Part shown: positions 43,515-55,700 of the stretch, one piece after another
How the letters are laid out: each line of letters opens with the position of its first letter
How positions within the stretch are numbered: position 1 is the stretch's first letter
From: Coniochaeta sp. PMI_546
Taxonomy: Eukaryota; Ascomycota; Sordariomycetes; Coniochaetales; Coniochaetaceae
Reading direction: 5' to 3'
Assembly (NCBI GenBank): GCA_021432605.1
Contig: MU271157.1
Location: forward strand, 434,001-498,000
DNA: 64,000 nucleotides
The notes under the pieces: generated by a model
The model's database searches: none
What the model was told of the DNA's origin: nothing
What the model saw: only the letters and a program-made list of their open reading frames with translations
Program-made: the position numbers and the translations under genes

Positions 43515-46500
43515 AGGGTGCGTTGGGTGCGCTGAGAAGCATGTAATGGAGTTAGGAACTCTGCAGCAGTCGCATGGGTTGTCATCTGCTGAGAGATATG
43601 ATATGTTTAGGATCGCTGATTCGTCATGACACACAAATTGAAACCCATCACAAGAAGACTCGAGACTCGAAGACGCACGACACCAAGCGGGAACGTAAGG
43701 GGAGATTTCTCAGCTAAGGTATCTCAGTGATGCCCAACGCAGGACAGTCAGAGACCACCGTGCCCTAACGCGGAGCTTCATCTGACGCTTTGAGGCAATA
43801 TGCCTGCGCAGACCTCCGGTACAGCGTGTTGTCCATATCTACGGCGAATTAAACAAGACTCGGCCGTTCTCACTTGATGCGGGAGATGGCCAAGTCGTGT
43901 CGCGGCTGTGTCGCCCTCGTACACCACTGGAACAATGAAGTCAAAAATAAGGGCTCGCAGTTTTCAATATCCAGCATCAATGCAGGATCTCAAGTAGTAT
44001 TATCCCCTTCTCAGGGGTAGTTAGTAATCAGGGGGAGGGAACTATCTGAAAAGCTAGCATCAAAGGTTTGAGGATGCATCTCCCTGTCATGTCACGCAAG
44101 CATCTGTCTACTGGACCTCGAGAACCACACAAGGTGAATGAGAGCCAGGACATGTCGAATGGCAGTGACTGGTTTCTCCATGTTCCGCGGGGAAGAGACT
44201 CGACTGAGGCACCGGCCGAGGCTCGTCAAGTTGATTGCTAAGTCACAGTCTCCCATCGTAGGGATATCTCGCGTCATGCCATCTTCCAGACAAAGAGTGA
44301 TGCGTCGCTGCGAACTTTCTCAAGGATCCTCAGATAGACTTCAGATAGACGCGTCCACGAATGCACGGCAGCCGGGGTACCCCATTTTTGCCGACGGGAG
44401 TCAAATTATCTCAGTAGCAAGTAGGCAGGGCTCGAGCTTGAACTGTCGGACTGGAAATAGAGTTACAAGAAGCAGGTTCATTGACGAGAGACAGCAATGT
44501 ACAGAGAAGGTCGCATCCGAGCTTTTTACGCAGCAGGCCTCGCGTATTGTCATCCTCGTGCGGCTAGCAGCATCATCAACATCCAATATGCAAAAACTCG
44601 CTTCGGCGGCAGGAATAGAAGCTCGACGGACCTCATCGCGGAGAGAAGCTACATAAGAGGGGACACCATGTCGGATGCAAGGGACTATGATAGCAAACTT
44701 CTATAGCCTAGAGTCGCCGGTGTGTATCTGGCACAGGTGAGAATATCGTGACAGTTGAGCCGTCCTCAGAATATGAAGGTGGGACGAAGCCCTGAACCAC
44801 GGCTTCATAGTAAGGGACTGGCCAATGTATGATCCGTTATAGCGGTACCCATGAGCCGGTCTTCCTCATCTCGACGGCTAGGACACGCGATGTATGGGTG
44901 ATATTCTTCATCTCCGCAACCTATACGCATGTCGAACGCACGGGGAAAGATTACCCAAAATAGAAGGTCAAAAGGAGAGCCCAGTGTTGACACTGCTACT
45001 CAATGCGCTGTGAAGTGTAGTACCGGCTACTCCAACGCGTAAGAAGGAGCGATTCAGCTGGATCAGGTTCTCAGGGGTATGGTGGAGGCAGGAGGTCCAC
45101 TGTCCTCACTCGTGGCGAGTCTAACCTCGCATGACACGTGCGACTATTCAGCTGAGAGGCACTGTACCGGCTGCCTCCAGTACGCCACTACACTCTAGAA
45201 TGAGGCGAACCACAGTGAATAAGCTAGGGGCAAGAAGGTGGGTGGACAGAGTTAGCACCCTGGCACGCCGTGGCTGGAGCAGTCGGTGTTGCGGCTCTGC
45301 TGATATGGTGTTCGTCGACCTTGACTAGTCCGCCCGCCGTGACTCCACATACTTACGACGCCTACTGTGCCTGATGACTGCGACTCGGCAGTCAATTATC
45401 GCCGCCCACAAGGCGTATCCGGAGTCCATGACTTTTGACGGTGTCGCCATATCTTTCTGCAATCCTGTGGGGTTTCTTCCTGTATACAACGTAACCTCGC
45501 CGCAAGCTGAAATATTCGCGAGAGCCGAGAACGTGGATGTCTCGCAGGTTGAGCTATACTGGTAATGTGATCGATCAATGATAATCAATAAAATCCGATA
45601 CATCGAATATATTGGAGCCCGCATTGGATGGGGCACATCAAGTTCGAGGACGATTGAAAATTGGAGCCGTCGAAAGGCTTCTAGAAGGCGCCGATCGAAG
45701 CTGTCAATCGGGAATAGCGGCTCTGACAATATACATCCGGTAGCAGCTCCGTCCCCGGGACAGGTGGATCTTGGCCGGGTTTCTGGCACTGCCGACCGAC
45801 AAAGGCCCGATCGAGAACCCCGCCTCGAAGCTCGGAAGGTGCCAGGGATCGTGCTAACCAACGCCTCTCGCTGTTTCGGTGATCAACACCGAGTCTTCAC
45901 AGGAAATATTGCTTACCTCAGGATCCCTGCGCCGATCAGTAGTACCATGGATTACATCAAAGAACTCTGTTGCATTTTTGCACTCTTCCTTCGAGAAAAT
46001 CTCAACAATTCAGCGGGGGGTGTAATTTTCTCCAAAGTGATAACATCAGCACTCTATTCAAGTCACGACCGCACGAGCTAGGACCAATGGGAGTACTCAT
46101 GTCGTCCATGACAATAAGAGTGATAACCCAACAGAGTCACGGCTCACAGCCGCTTGCGTTTGTAGACGGTACTTCGTGTGGTCTCTGTCAATGTCATGAC
46201 TTTCGTATTCTGCGTCATGTCCTTCTCAGTGACCAGCCTGACCGCGCCGCTACGTTGATTGAAAATATACTTTAATAGGATCGATTGGCCATGTTCTCAA
46301 CCAGAACGTCAACAAAAACAACAAACCGATTGTGTTGAGCTGTGAGTGGTTGGACGGCGCATCTCATCCCCCACGTACCAAGATCCTTGATCCCATGCTG
46401 CCCCGCGCCAGATCATGCCGCGATCAATTCGTGACATGCTGGGATGCCTGAGCGAGTAGCGTCGAGCAAAATGCAGCCCAGGCAGACAAGAGATGGATTT

Positions 46501-49500
46501 CAACCCAACTGGAACAAATGGCCGGGCAGGTGGCTCAACCTGCATGTAACTCGATATGTACCGGGTCAGCGATGCCATCCAAGGCTGCCGGCCGCCCAAC
46601 ATCTCCAAGGTCAGCTATATCATTGATCCGGGGGAGCGAGCATTCCGGATCCCGGTACAACTTAAAAGTCGGTGAGAGGGCTTCTGGCGATGCTGATTCG
46701 TGCGAACAAGTGCGGCTGCGAGCTCGGTCTCCTGCAGACACGGACTGTGGTGGTGTGAAGTCGCTTCGGCATGGAGGAAATAATTGGTGATGGAGGGGTT
46801 GCAACGATAGCAGGGTTCGATAAGCCTTATCGAAGCTACCCCTCCATGATCGAAGCCATTATGGTGTAAGATGATTCATGACCAACCAAGCGGCATGAAC
46901 TCTCGACGTCTGATGAGCTGCATTTCCTGCAGATGTGAAATACAGCGAGTAAATAATCGTATGGTTAATCTATGACGCGAGAGGTAAACGGTTCTTGTAA
47001 TTGATCAATTATTTGATCTGGGGAGGAACCATTAGGATCACGGAATGCAATTTGATAGCGAGCCTTGTCAAACGCGCTCCTCGCAGTCAGCGACATCGCG
47101 CTCGGTCTTTGATAAGGTTTGGAAGGCACGGCCATCTTGGGTTCTGCTCAGCCGCTGTATCGAAATGGAAGTCACCTGTCACGCCCAGACCATCCGTGTG
47201 TTGGACCTGTGATACCCGATCTCGAACGCTTTGCATCGCTTAATGCTGGCCGTGATCTTCTACAACTGTCAGACTTTCTGAATGTCTATTTGACCCCTTT
47301 CACCAGCATACGAGGAGAATGACCGGGGGACAGCCGGTCCAGTCACATACCAGCCATGACAAACAAAGAATAGGATGTGACTCCTGGAGTAGCCATACCA
47401 CAGACAACTGATCAACTCTGATGTCGGTCGCCTTTGGCCAAGACGAGAGAAACCCTCCTCAGCTGTCCCAAGTACGTGAATTGTCAATCGACAAACACAT
47501 GGTCCAACAGATAAAGTTTAATGTAGCTAGAGAATACGCTAGCAGGCGTGGCATTGTGTATCTTGCCGTGTCGTGGCTTACACTGTGAGGTAGTTGAAGG
47601 CGGTGAACAATCTGGAAGCTGGAAGTGAATATCATCCAGGTTCCACCCATGCCTTGCATTACGCAGTATTTTCCCGCCCCGCCGCAGGAGGTTGACCTGC
47701 CGTCGCATTTGCACGCGCTGAATTTCAGGCCGTCAAAATCCACCATTCACTGGCGCCTGGTCGATAGACCGATGCTTCCACTTCACTGACCCGGAAGACG
47801 CTTCTCCCGCGACCTTTGATTCCGTCACTAGGTACCCTGCCGTTCCTTAGGTCTTTGAATTATCCTCAATGTGGACCGACTGAATCAAGTTTTTCCGTCT
47901 CTGAGGAGGCGTCAAAGCAAAACGTTTGTTACAAATTGTGGTGCTCGAAGGACCCACGACGAGGGTAACATGCACCGTCACTTTGACATGTGTTTCCAAA
48001 GCACACGCCCCTACGATGATCTGCTTCAGAGTGACCCGCATTTGGGCTTTCATGCTCGAAATAACTGCATATTCGAAGGGGCACTACTACATAGGGCAGC
48101 AATCTAAAACTCAGGCAAGAGTTCTTGTTGGTATGGTGGCAGTCACCGTTTCCGCTCAGGGCAAAGTTAGCGGTACTCGGCTGGTTGACCCGGTCACCTT
48201 GACACGTTCACCTACACGACGTAGCGAGTTATCTCCCAACGATATCTTCAAACCCTTGCATCGTTATAACATGAAGAGGCAAAAGTGCTCTCAGCAAGCA
48301 TGAAACACTATCTCATAGGGTCCAGTGGCTGGCAATAGGACTACTGACCGACCAAACGCGCATAGAGCTCTTTTAAGCCAGGTTATAAGTCTGGTTGTTT
48401 TCGCACCTTGGCAGTATCTACAATGCAAGACCATCGGCCTATAGCGTCTATCAATTGCTGGAATAATCATTGACAGAGACCTGTGCTACCTACTCACCAG
48501 CCGGCTATCTGTGAGCGTTAGAACGGATGTTCATCCGTTCGAGCCACGAAATGCTGCTAGAAGCTCTTAACACAGCAGACTCAGGGATGGATCTGCGCGA
48601 TCGTGGTCCGTCGGCGGTTTGATACATCCCTATATGTTCATCGTTCTAATAACAATTTGCTATGCTGGCTACTCGTCGGATATGTTGAATAGCGCCCTTG
48701 CTTGTGTGACTGTATCCGAATTCCTGAGACAAACTTGACTACCGTCTGCAGTGTTCACTGTGGTTCATAATCGTTGGTTGTCGCTTGTCGATCCCGCCTC
48801 GGGCCGCCAGCTGATCTACATGTCGGCTCCGCGACAATGGAGTGCACAGGCCACTGAACGACAGCCTTCGGCGCTGGCGCCGGTGATATCCGATCCCTTC
48901 GATGCTCATGAGATCGGCAAAGACACATATATGAAGTCTCAGATGCAATGCATTATACAAGTCTGATCTCTAGTCCCGCCACAGTACAAGGCATGTTCCG
49001 CGTCTCTCAGGTGATTACTGGAGACAAGATCAAGCAAGCGAAGATACTCGATCTAACATGCCTACGTGCATGTGGCTGTGTATTGAAGGTATGAGCCACC
49101 AGAACTCAGTTGATGCGACAGTCCTCTCACGTCGGAGAACACCAAAAACAAACAACTACCGGTAGCAAACATCCCCTTCCCCTACTCCAGCCTCCTTAGC
49201 AACGAAGACTTAAGATCGTCAAGCCACGTCTCACCAAAAACGCGGGGAACAAGGATCACGCTTCGGGAGATCAGAAGCAAATGCTGCATACTGTCAAGGG
49301 AGACAGCATCAGATGCCATTCTCAGCGCACATATTCCCCGTTCCTGACGCGTCCTATGTTCGGGTTGGCATCCAAAAAAGGCTTGTCGAGTCTAAAACTT
49401 TTTAAGGCGGGGACAATAAGCCGGCTCTATTGCATGTATTTTCGACAAGAGAACATGCGAAAAATGCCCATCTTGGACGCTGCCACCTAGCGGTATCGCA

Positions 49501-50940
49501 GATTCCGGCACGCAAGCCGCTGACGCTTAGACGTCCGCTCTTTTGGTGAGACATTCTGGCCGCGTCGAGCCGCAAAGGGAAAAAAATGGTGAGTTGAGAG
49601 GAATTGCTTCAGGTCCCTCGGGAATATAGGTTATTACCTTATCCACATACCCAAACAAGGCTTCGACAAGGTTACATCACGAGACACGACTGCGGCGACG
49701 TTGACGTGACAAGCCATGCCTGAGGTATAGTCAGCATCTTTCTGTCACATGCCCAGTCTGGAAATTCTCGCTGAAATCGGACAAGGTCCGCCGGGACCCA
49801 GGTCAGCGAGATTCAAATATACATAGTACGGATCCTGTGGTCCGCCCAGGACACTACGAATTTTCCCGAGATGCACGCTTAGCCTCAGCACTACCGGCTC
49901 GACCCCTCCACGCTTCGGAATTAAAGGTTTTGGAGCCGCAGAGTCTCGGGTATTGGATCGCGTCCATGGTAGCGCTCGTTTGTCAATGTCACTCACAGTT
50001 GCAGAAGCTGAAGAGCAGAAGTAGATATTTTGAAAGTCATTTTATTCTTGTTTTTGGTTATGTTTGACCGGTTTTGCTGGTTTTTTTCTAAGTACCAAAT
50101 AATAAGTGGTCGGAATCGGTCCATGTCTTTCCCTTTCGGCCCTTCGCCGATGTCCCTCTCAGACAGGATCCACAAACCAACAGGTCAAGGGCCGGAGGCT
50201 GGAGACCAACCGCCGCTCGCCCACAACAACCGCTGCCGAAGTTTTCGCTTCGCGTGCCAATGCTGCCAGTCCCTCCTAAAACACTTTTTGCCCTTGCCTC
50301 TTTTGATGAATGCTTTTTGAGGCTTTTTCCCCTCCTCCGTCGCAATGCTCGCATCTTCCCCCCCTTCCTCCCGGACCCATGATCACAAGAGACATGGTCC
50401 ATACAAGTACACACTACCATTGACTTTTTCTCCCCCCTGCGAGCGTTGACAGGTAGCAAGCCCACACCGGGGATTGGGAGCGAAATGAGCCCAAAGCTCG
50501 AAAAGAAAATGCGCCAAATGCAGAGAAGCGCGTCGTGGTATCATAGTGATGAAGCCCAGCGCCAGAATGTGTAAAGCCACCCCTTTGTGTCCTGGTATAG
50601 AGGGCAGTGATGCCACCATTGTAAACATCGGTCAACCATGCCAGTTATTTGTGTTCCAGACCATGAGGAGACCATCCGACCCTAATGTCCGCCAGATATT
50701 ATGTGGGGCCGGATTGATGCATGCAATGAAGACAGTTTGGCCATCGAGTCGATGTGCCGAGAAAATAAAGAACGCCGCCAAGTCATGCAGGATGTCGTTG
50801 AAAGGTATCACGCTTGATAATGCTGATGAGAAGTTGTACATGGCGGGACGGGGGTTTGGCTGCGACACAGTGTGGCAGTTGTGTCCCCAGGATATCATTG
50901 ATGGATAAAGAAAAAGTATATCGGATGGTTTTTGAAGAGA
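43515..50940. other. Gene-poor 7.4 kb stretch, no supported gene
   Basis: Frames of up to about 180 codons exist (for example 44138-44656 plus, 45325-45861 minus, 45578-46081 plus). They show random-looking composition, no domains, no signal peptides and no consistent introns. A 63-codon plus frame at 45374-45565 reads more like protein than the others but is isolated. No tRNA, rRNA or clear transposon coding sequence was found. The last 600 bp are probably the 3' UTR and flank of the Mks1-like gene. Confidence 0.45.
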
Positions 50941-52727
50941 TTACCATCCCTGTTCGTAGTAGTTGTTCGGCGATCCCCAGTTGGTGACCTCGAGGTTGTC
51001 CTTCATAAAAGGCTTGTCTGGTTGTTGCCTGAGATTCTGCCCCGGATACTGCTTGAGGTTCGCTACGTCATGCGAAGTATGGCGGCGCTTGAGGACTGCG
51101 TTGAGCGTAGCGTTCTTCTGCGACCTCTCCCAGAGGAGATGACGGCGGAGGGACTCTGTGAGCTCGGTGGCGAGCATGTTGCGACGCGTCGTCCTAGGCG
51201 AGAGCATGGTCTGATGGGCGATACCGTTTGTTGTGGTCATTATGGGAAGAGCGGCAGAACGAGGGACCTCATTGATGGACTTCATGGGCGGGGGACGAGG
51301 ACCGCGCTTCATCATGAGAGGAGCCTCGTCGGAATCATTCGGCGAGACGATAGGTCCATTTGGTGACGTCCGGGTACGAGGTAGTGCTGAAGTAGACTGT
51401 GAGGCAATCCCCCTCGGATTGCGTTGAACTTGACCCTCGGTCTGAGCAAGCATGAGAGTGATGAGAGAGCGGCGAGACGTGAGATTTGTTGTCGAGTCGA
51501 TCCGCTTGAAGTTGAGCTTGCTGTCAACACTAGACTTGCCGCTCTCTTCGTTGGAGTCTTCCCATTCGGAAGATTCGTCGTCATCATCGATTGCGCTCTC
51601 GTCGAAGACAGCGTCGTCTTCGTCGTCGCTTTCTATCGCCGAAGCGTTCATGTAGTCCGCGTAGTTCTGCTGTTGGACGTTTCGAAGGTTGTGGGCCTTC
51701 GGGTTGCTGTCGGGTGTGTTCTCTTCCGAGGAGCCTCCGAGCTTGAACATGGGCCTCTTTGCAGGTGGTGGAACAACCTTTGTCTTCGCGACCATGCTCT
51801 CTCGGTCGCTATAGGAATCATCCCCAGAAGAGACACCCAAGGCGAAGCGAGCCTGTCGGCCCTTTGGCTGGACAAGTTGCGCCGCCGGAGCAGCCTTGGG
51901 CTCAGGGATTGCGCTCGGGGACGGCGCCTTCTGGGACTGCGAAGTAATGCGGCAGATAGGCACTGTGGATGGCGAGAATCCGCGAACCACGACGGTAGGG
52001 TGTGACTGGGAAGAAGGCATCTCGGTAGTGGGAGATTGTTGTTGGTTGCTGTCGAGAGAAGGCGCGTCTGTTGAGTCGTCGCATGACTCCTCTGAAGTCG
52101 TCGATCCTGATCGATCGGTCCTGAGAGGGCACATCTCGGCGTCCTCGACTCGGATGAGACAGGAGTCCACAAGATCGGGTAAGGGAGCATTCAAGGGCTC
52201 CTTGCATTGGATGATGGTGGCGACCATCTTCTCCAAATCGTCTGAGGTGATGTGGCGGTCTTTGCGGCTTCGACTGCTAGCGCAGGAATCTTGTCTCCGG
52301 ATTCTGGGACGGGCAATCTCGAGCGCTGGTGTCTCAGAGTAGAACTCAACGGCCTCCTCGTCTGCTACGGAGTCGAGACTGCCAGACAACTCAGGAACGT
52401 CCTCGGATGGCGAAGACCGACTCTGCTGGCGGATTTGCTTTGGTAGAGTGGTGGAGTTAGGTGCGGTGGTTTCGTCGCAGCAGATCGTCTCTCTTGTCCA
52501 CAAGCGCCAACTGAGGTTCTCCAACCGGCGACCTTGGTCGACAGATCCTGCGCACTTGGCAAAAACTATAAATTTTAGGGTTAGTAAGAGTCTCATACTT
52601 TAGAGAGGGCGGGCGCTGTCGACTCACCTGTCCACATGCTAAAGAGGTTATCGGGGTTTTGGGTGTCAACCTGATGGATGACGTTGGTATCGACCTGTAG
52701 CACGGGTGTTGCTAGACAAGCTGGCAT
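50941..52727 (-). CDS. Mks1-like regulator with AreA GATA-like (DUF1752) and DUF3295 regions
   Basis: Two exons, 52628-52727 and 50941-52565, encode 574 residues. Residues about 25-60 match the short domain at the N-terminus of AreA-type proteins: DNLFSMWTVFAKCAGSVDQG then RRLENLSWRLW, interrupted by the 62-nt intron. The C-terminal half has the DUF3295 pattern: ARFALGVSSGDDSYS, MFKLGGSSEENTP, a strongly acidic block ending DDDDESSEWEDSNEESGKSS and LTSRRSLITLML, then RRNMLATELTESLRRHLLWE. Between them the chain is Ser/Pro-rich and disordered. Family knowledge: this architecture groups with yeast Mks1, a negative regulator linked to RAS-cAMP and nitrogen/retrograde signalling; the function in filamentous fungi is not settled. 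The start MPACLATPVLQVDTNVI is the first ATG before the domain. A stop-free stretch of 40 codons without ATG precedes it. Confidence 0.85.
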
Positions 52728-55700
52728 GGTCGGAGTAATCTTGCTCGAAGAAGCGAGCAGACTGTCCAGACGAATAGGTCGAATCTTAGGATTGGGAGGG
52801 AATTCGCGACAGCGGTCACGAATGTCGTCGCCAGCTGCTTCCAGTAATCAAGTTACTTTGTTCGAAATTCGTTGGGTCAAGTCGCAGGGTTGAGTAGATG
52901 TGCGAATTGCTGGTATGGTTGTAGTGGGTGAGGTTTTCGCGACTGTTCTAGGGATGCGCTTCTTTTACAGTGATGCTCGCGCAGGAGTGTCGAAAGTTAG
53001 TCGTTATTCTGTATGATACTGAACAATGAGAGTGCTGATATTGTTCAGGTCGAAAGGCTGCCAAAAGACGTCTGCTCTGGCGTATCTGGTGGACAGCGAT
53101 TAGTTGCGTTGTTGTTTGCAGAGGAGGACACAAGAAGATGGTCGGCTGGTGGGGAGCGGGTGTAGATGTATGTAATTGACTTCCGGGACGTTGGGGGGGT
53201 GGGAGCGTGGGATGGGTTCGATGTTCCTTGAAAGCGCGGTGAGGTAAAAGCATTCACAACAGTGGATCACCCCCCTGACACCCCCCGTACACGGTACAAG
53301 GGGACTGTTTCCGGTACGTACCTGAGGGCTGTACCTTCGTACCGAGTGGGTCCCCGGCCGGGGTACTGCGATGGTGGACAAGGCGCCTGGAGATGGAGGG
53401 TGGTGGCGTCCGGGTCTCTGATTAAGGGTGGGCCCAATAACGCGCAGGGGGGAGTGGAAGAGGTACCGCAGTCCCGAATCAGTCGGCGCAGCCTCCGAAT
53501 GCCTCCCTCAAAACTGTGCACGACTCGTAACGATGCTTTCAATGGCTGACTCGAAATGACCTCTCCGATGCTCTTTGACAGGTGCTGCTCATGGGGATCT
53601 GGCCCGGGGATTCCAACATAACGTAGTCGAAAGCGCTGTTACTGCAGATAGATGGGTGGCCTCAGTTTCTGCTCGCGGCATCTGAGGACATGACACCGGC
53701 ACGACTGAGAAAATTACCGGATCAAGGACGCTCTCCGTAGCACGGAAGCGCTTTCTGCCCACCTTACTGTGAATCTTTCTGGAACCAGACTTTTGCTGGC
53801 AGACCGAGGAAGACAATACGCTCCCTCTTTGGCTCTAGCCGTCAGAGACTAGAGGCGGCTGTGCTAACCAAAAGTGGTAGTATACCAAAGACGTGGGGCT
53901 GTCGAGTTTCTCGGAGCCGTGCCAATCACATGACAAGCGTTGCAATTGACAAACGCTTGGAAACGTCCAGGGTCCCAAATGCGGTTTTGCCTGAAAAGTC
54001 TAGACACTTCCCCATTAGGTATGATCGCCCCCAGCGGGGTCTCGTCTCGCTATTTCACCGAAATCAAGTCCATGGGCTCCACCTGACAGGAACAATCGTT
54101 CCAGGAGAATCTTGCTGTCCCAGGTCCCGTCCCTTGCGAATCTCCCCGCAAAACGGCTAAACGGTCGATTTCTCGACTCAAGCCGTCACAGTGCCCACCT
54201 CACCAAGGGACCGGACCTTTCTCGACAGCCCCAGTCACTGTCAGCTGGCCCAAAATGCTGGTTCGGAATGTCCAGGCCTTTTCCCCGCATCGCGACATTC
54301 CCCGTGATTCCAATCTGGTGAAGCGATGACGGATCGCTGGTCCGTCTGCCCAATATCTACACGTGAACACTGAATGGGTCGTTTCCCGTACCACGACTCA
54401 CCTCTCACCATTGTGGTCAATGCAATTCACACTCAAATACCCGTCACAAGATCACGAGCTCACAGTGCCGCATCGCCTATGCTTCATCGAGATTGAAAGC
54501 GACCGCGAATTGAATTGTCTTTCCATGTCTTGACTTATGCAGACATCGCGTCCGTAGGATCTCATTTGCGACCATTAATTTCCTGGCCACGGAAAGAAGA
54601 CAAAGTGTCAAGATTGATTAGTGAATGGGCAGTTGTGATATCGCCTCCAGCGATCGCCAGTCGCCAATTGCTGCCACTATCGATAGTGCTGAAGGTCAAT
54701 ACGGAACCTGCCTACCGAGGAACGACGGCCAATTCGTCGGCGCAAAATGCCCTGTCAGGCCTGTGAACGAATCGATGGCGCAAACATGTGCTGTGCTGAT
54801 ACGGGGGACGGTTCGCTAGGGGCTCACTGTGATTTGGCGTCGCCAACTGAGGTGGCCGCGGCAAAGGGTCTGGCCATTCCGGCGTAAGAACGGACGAAAC
54901 GCAATGCTCCATTTTGCCCCAGCTGGACCTCGTGACATGTTCTATCACAGGGCAAGTTTCCGCTTACCGCGGGCTGACCCTCAATAACAGGGCTGCGACA
55001 ATGCAGCTTGTAGTGTATTCTACCAATTCTAGGCCTCGGATGGATGTGATGCGCTGTCGCCATCGTGATCTCTGCTTTCTCTTACCCTGAAAGCCCCACT
55101 GCATGGAGAGGCATTGTCTACATCGATTCGCCATCACACATACACTGTACACTAGGCAGACAAGAAGGACATGTGCCCCTGGTGCTACTGATCATGGCTT
55201 GTACGTACATGTGCCGTGGTCGAGATGACCCAGAGAAATTACCCAGCAACAAGATGAGCTGTAACGACAAACATAAGCCCCTCGGAAGTTTTACTTCTCG
55301 GGAGACTGCCGTCGACGATTATTTTGGGGGGATGATCCTCAGCACTCTTTGCATCAGCCTCGGCAAGTTGATGAAAGCTCATAGCAAACAGCTCGCGCCG
55401 GCGAGATCACGGCAGCCGCTTTCCGAGGCCATTGCGAGAAGGTCTTGGACAGCTTCCAATCTCGGCTTCTTTGCGACTTTGCCGGCAATGAAGAACATAT
55501 CTTTCGTCGGCGGCCGTTCCTCCTCCTTCGTGATACTTGTCCAGAACCGGACACCCCACGCCGCTAGGCTTTTGCGACGGTGCAACAACTAAAATCCATC
55601 GACAGGATCACGAGCGCTTCCCGGCCGATTCACCTTCCCAGCCCAGGTTAGCGTACATAGCGTACACGTGGGATAGCAAGCTCCCTCCCTTCGCACACTC

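Noticed and set aside
44138-46081. Three frames of 167-178 codons
   Set aside because: No domain, no start context, overlapping opposite-strand frames, and composition not like the confirmed genes.
55065-55592. A 175-codon plus-strand frame
   Set aside because: Cys/Ser/Arg-rich random-looking sequence with no family match, with competing open minus-strand frames over the same interval.
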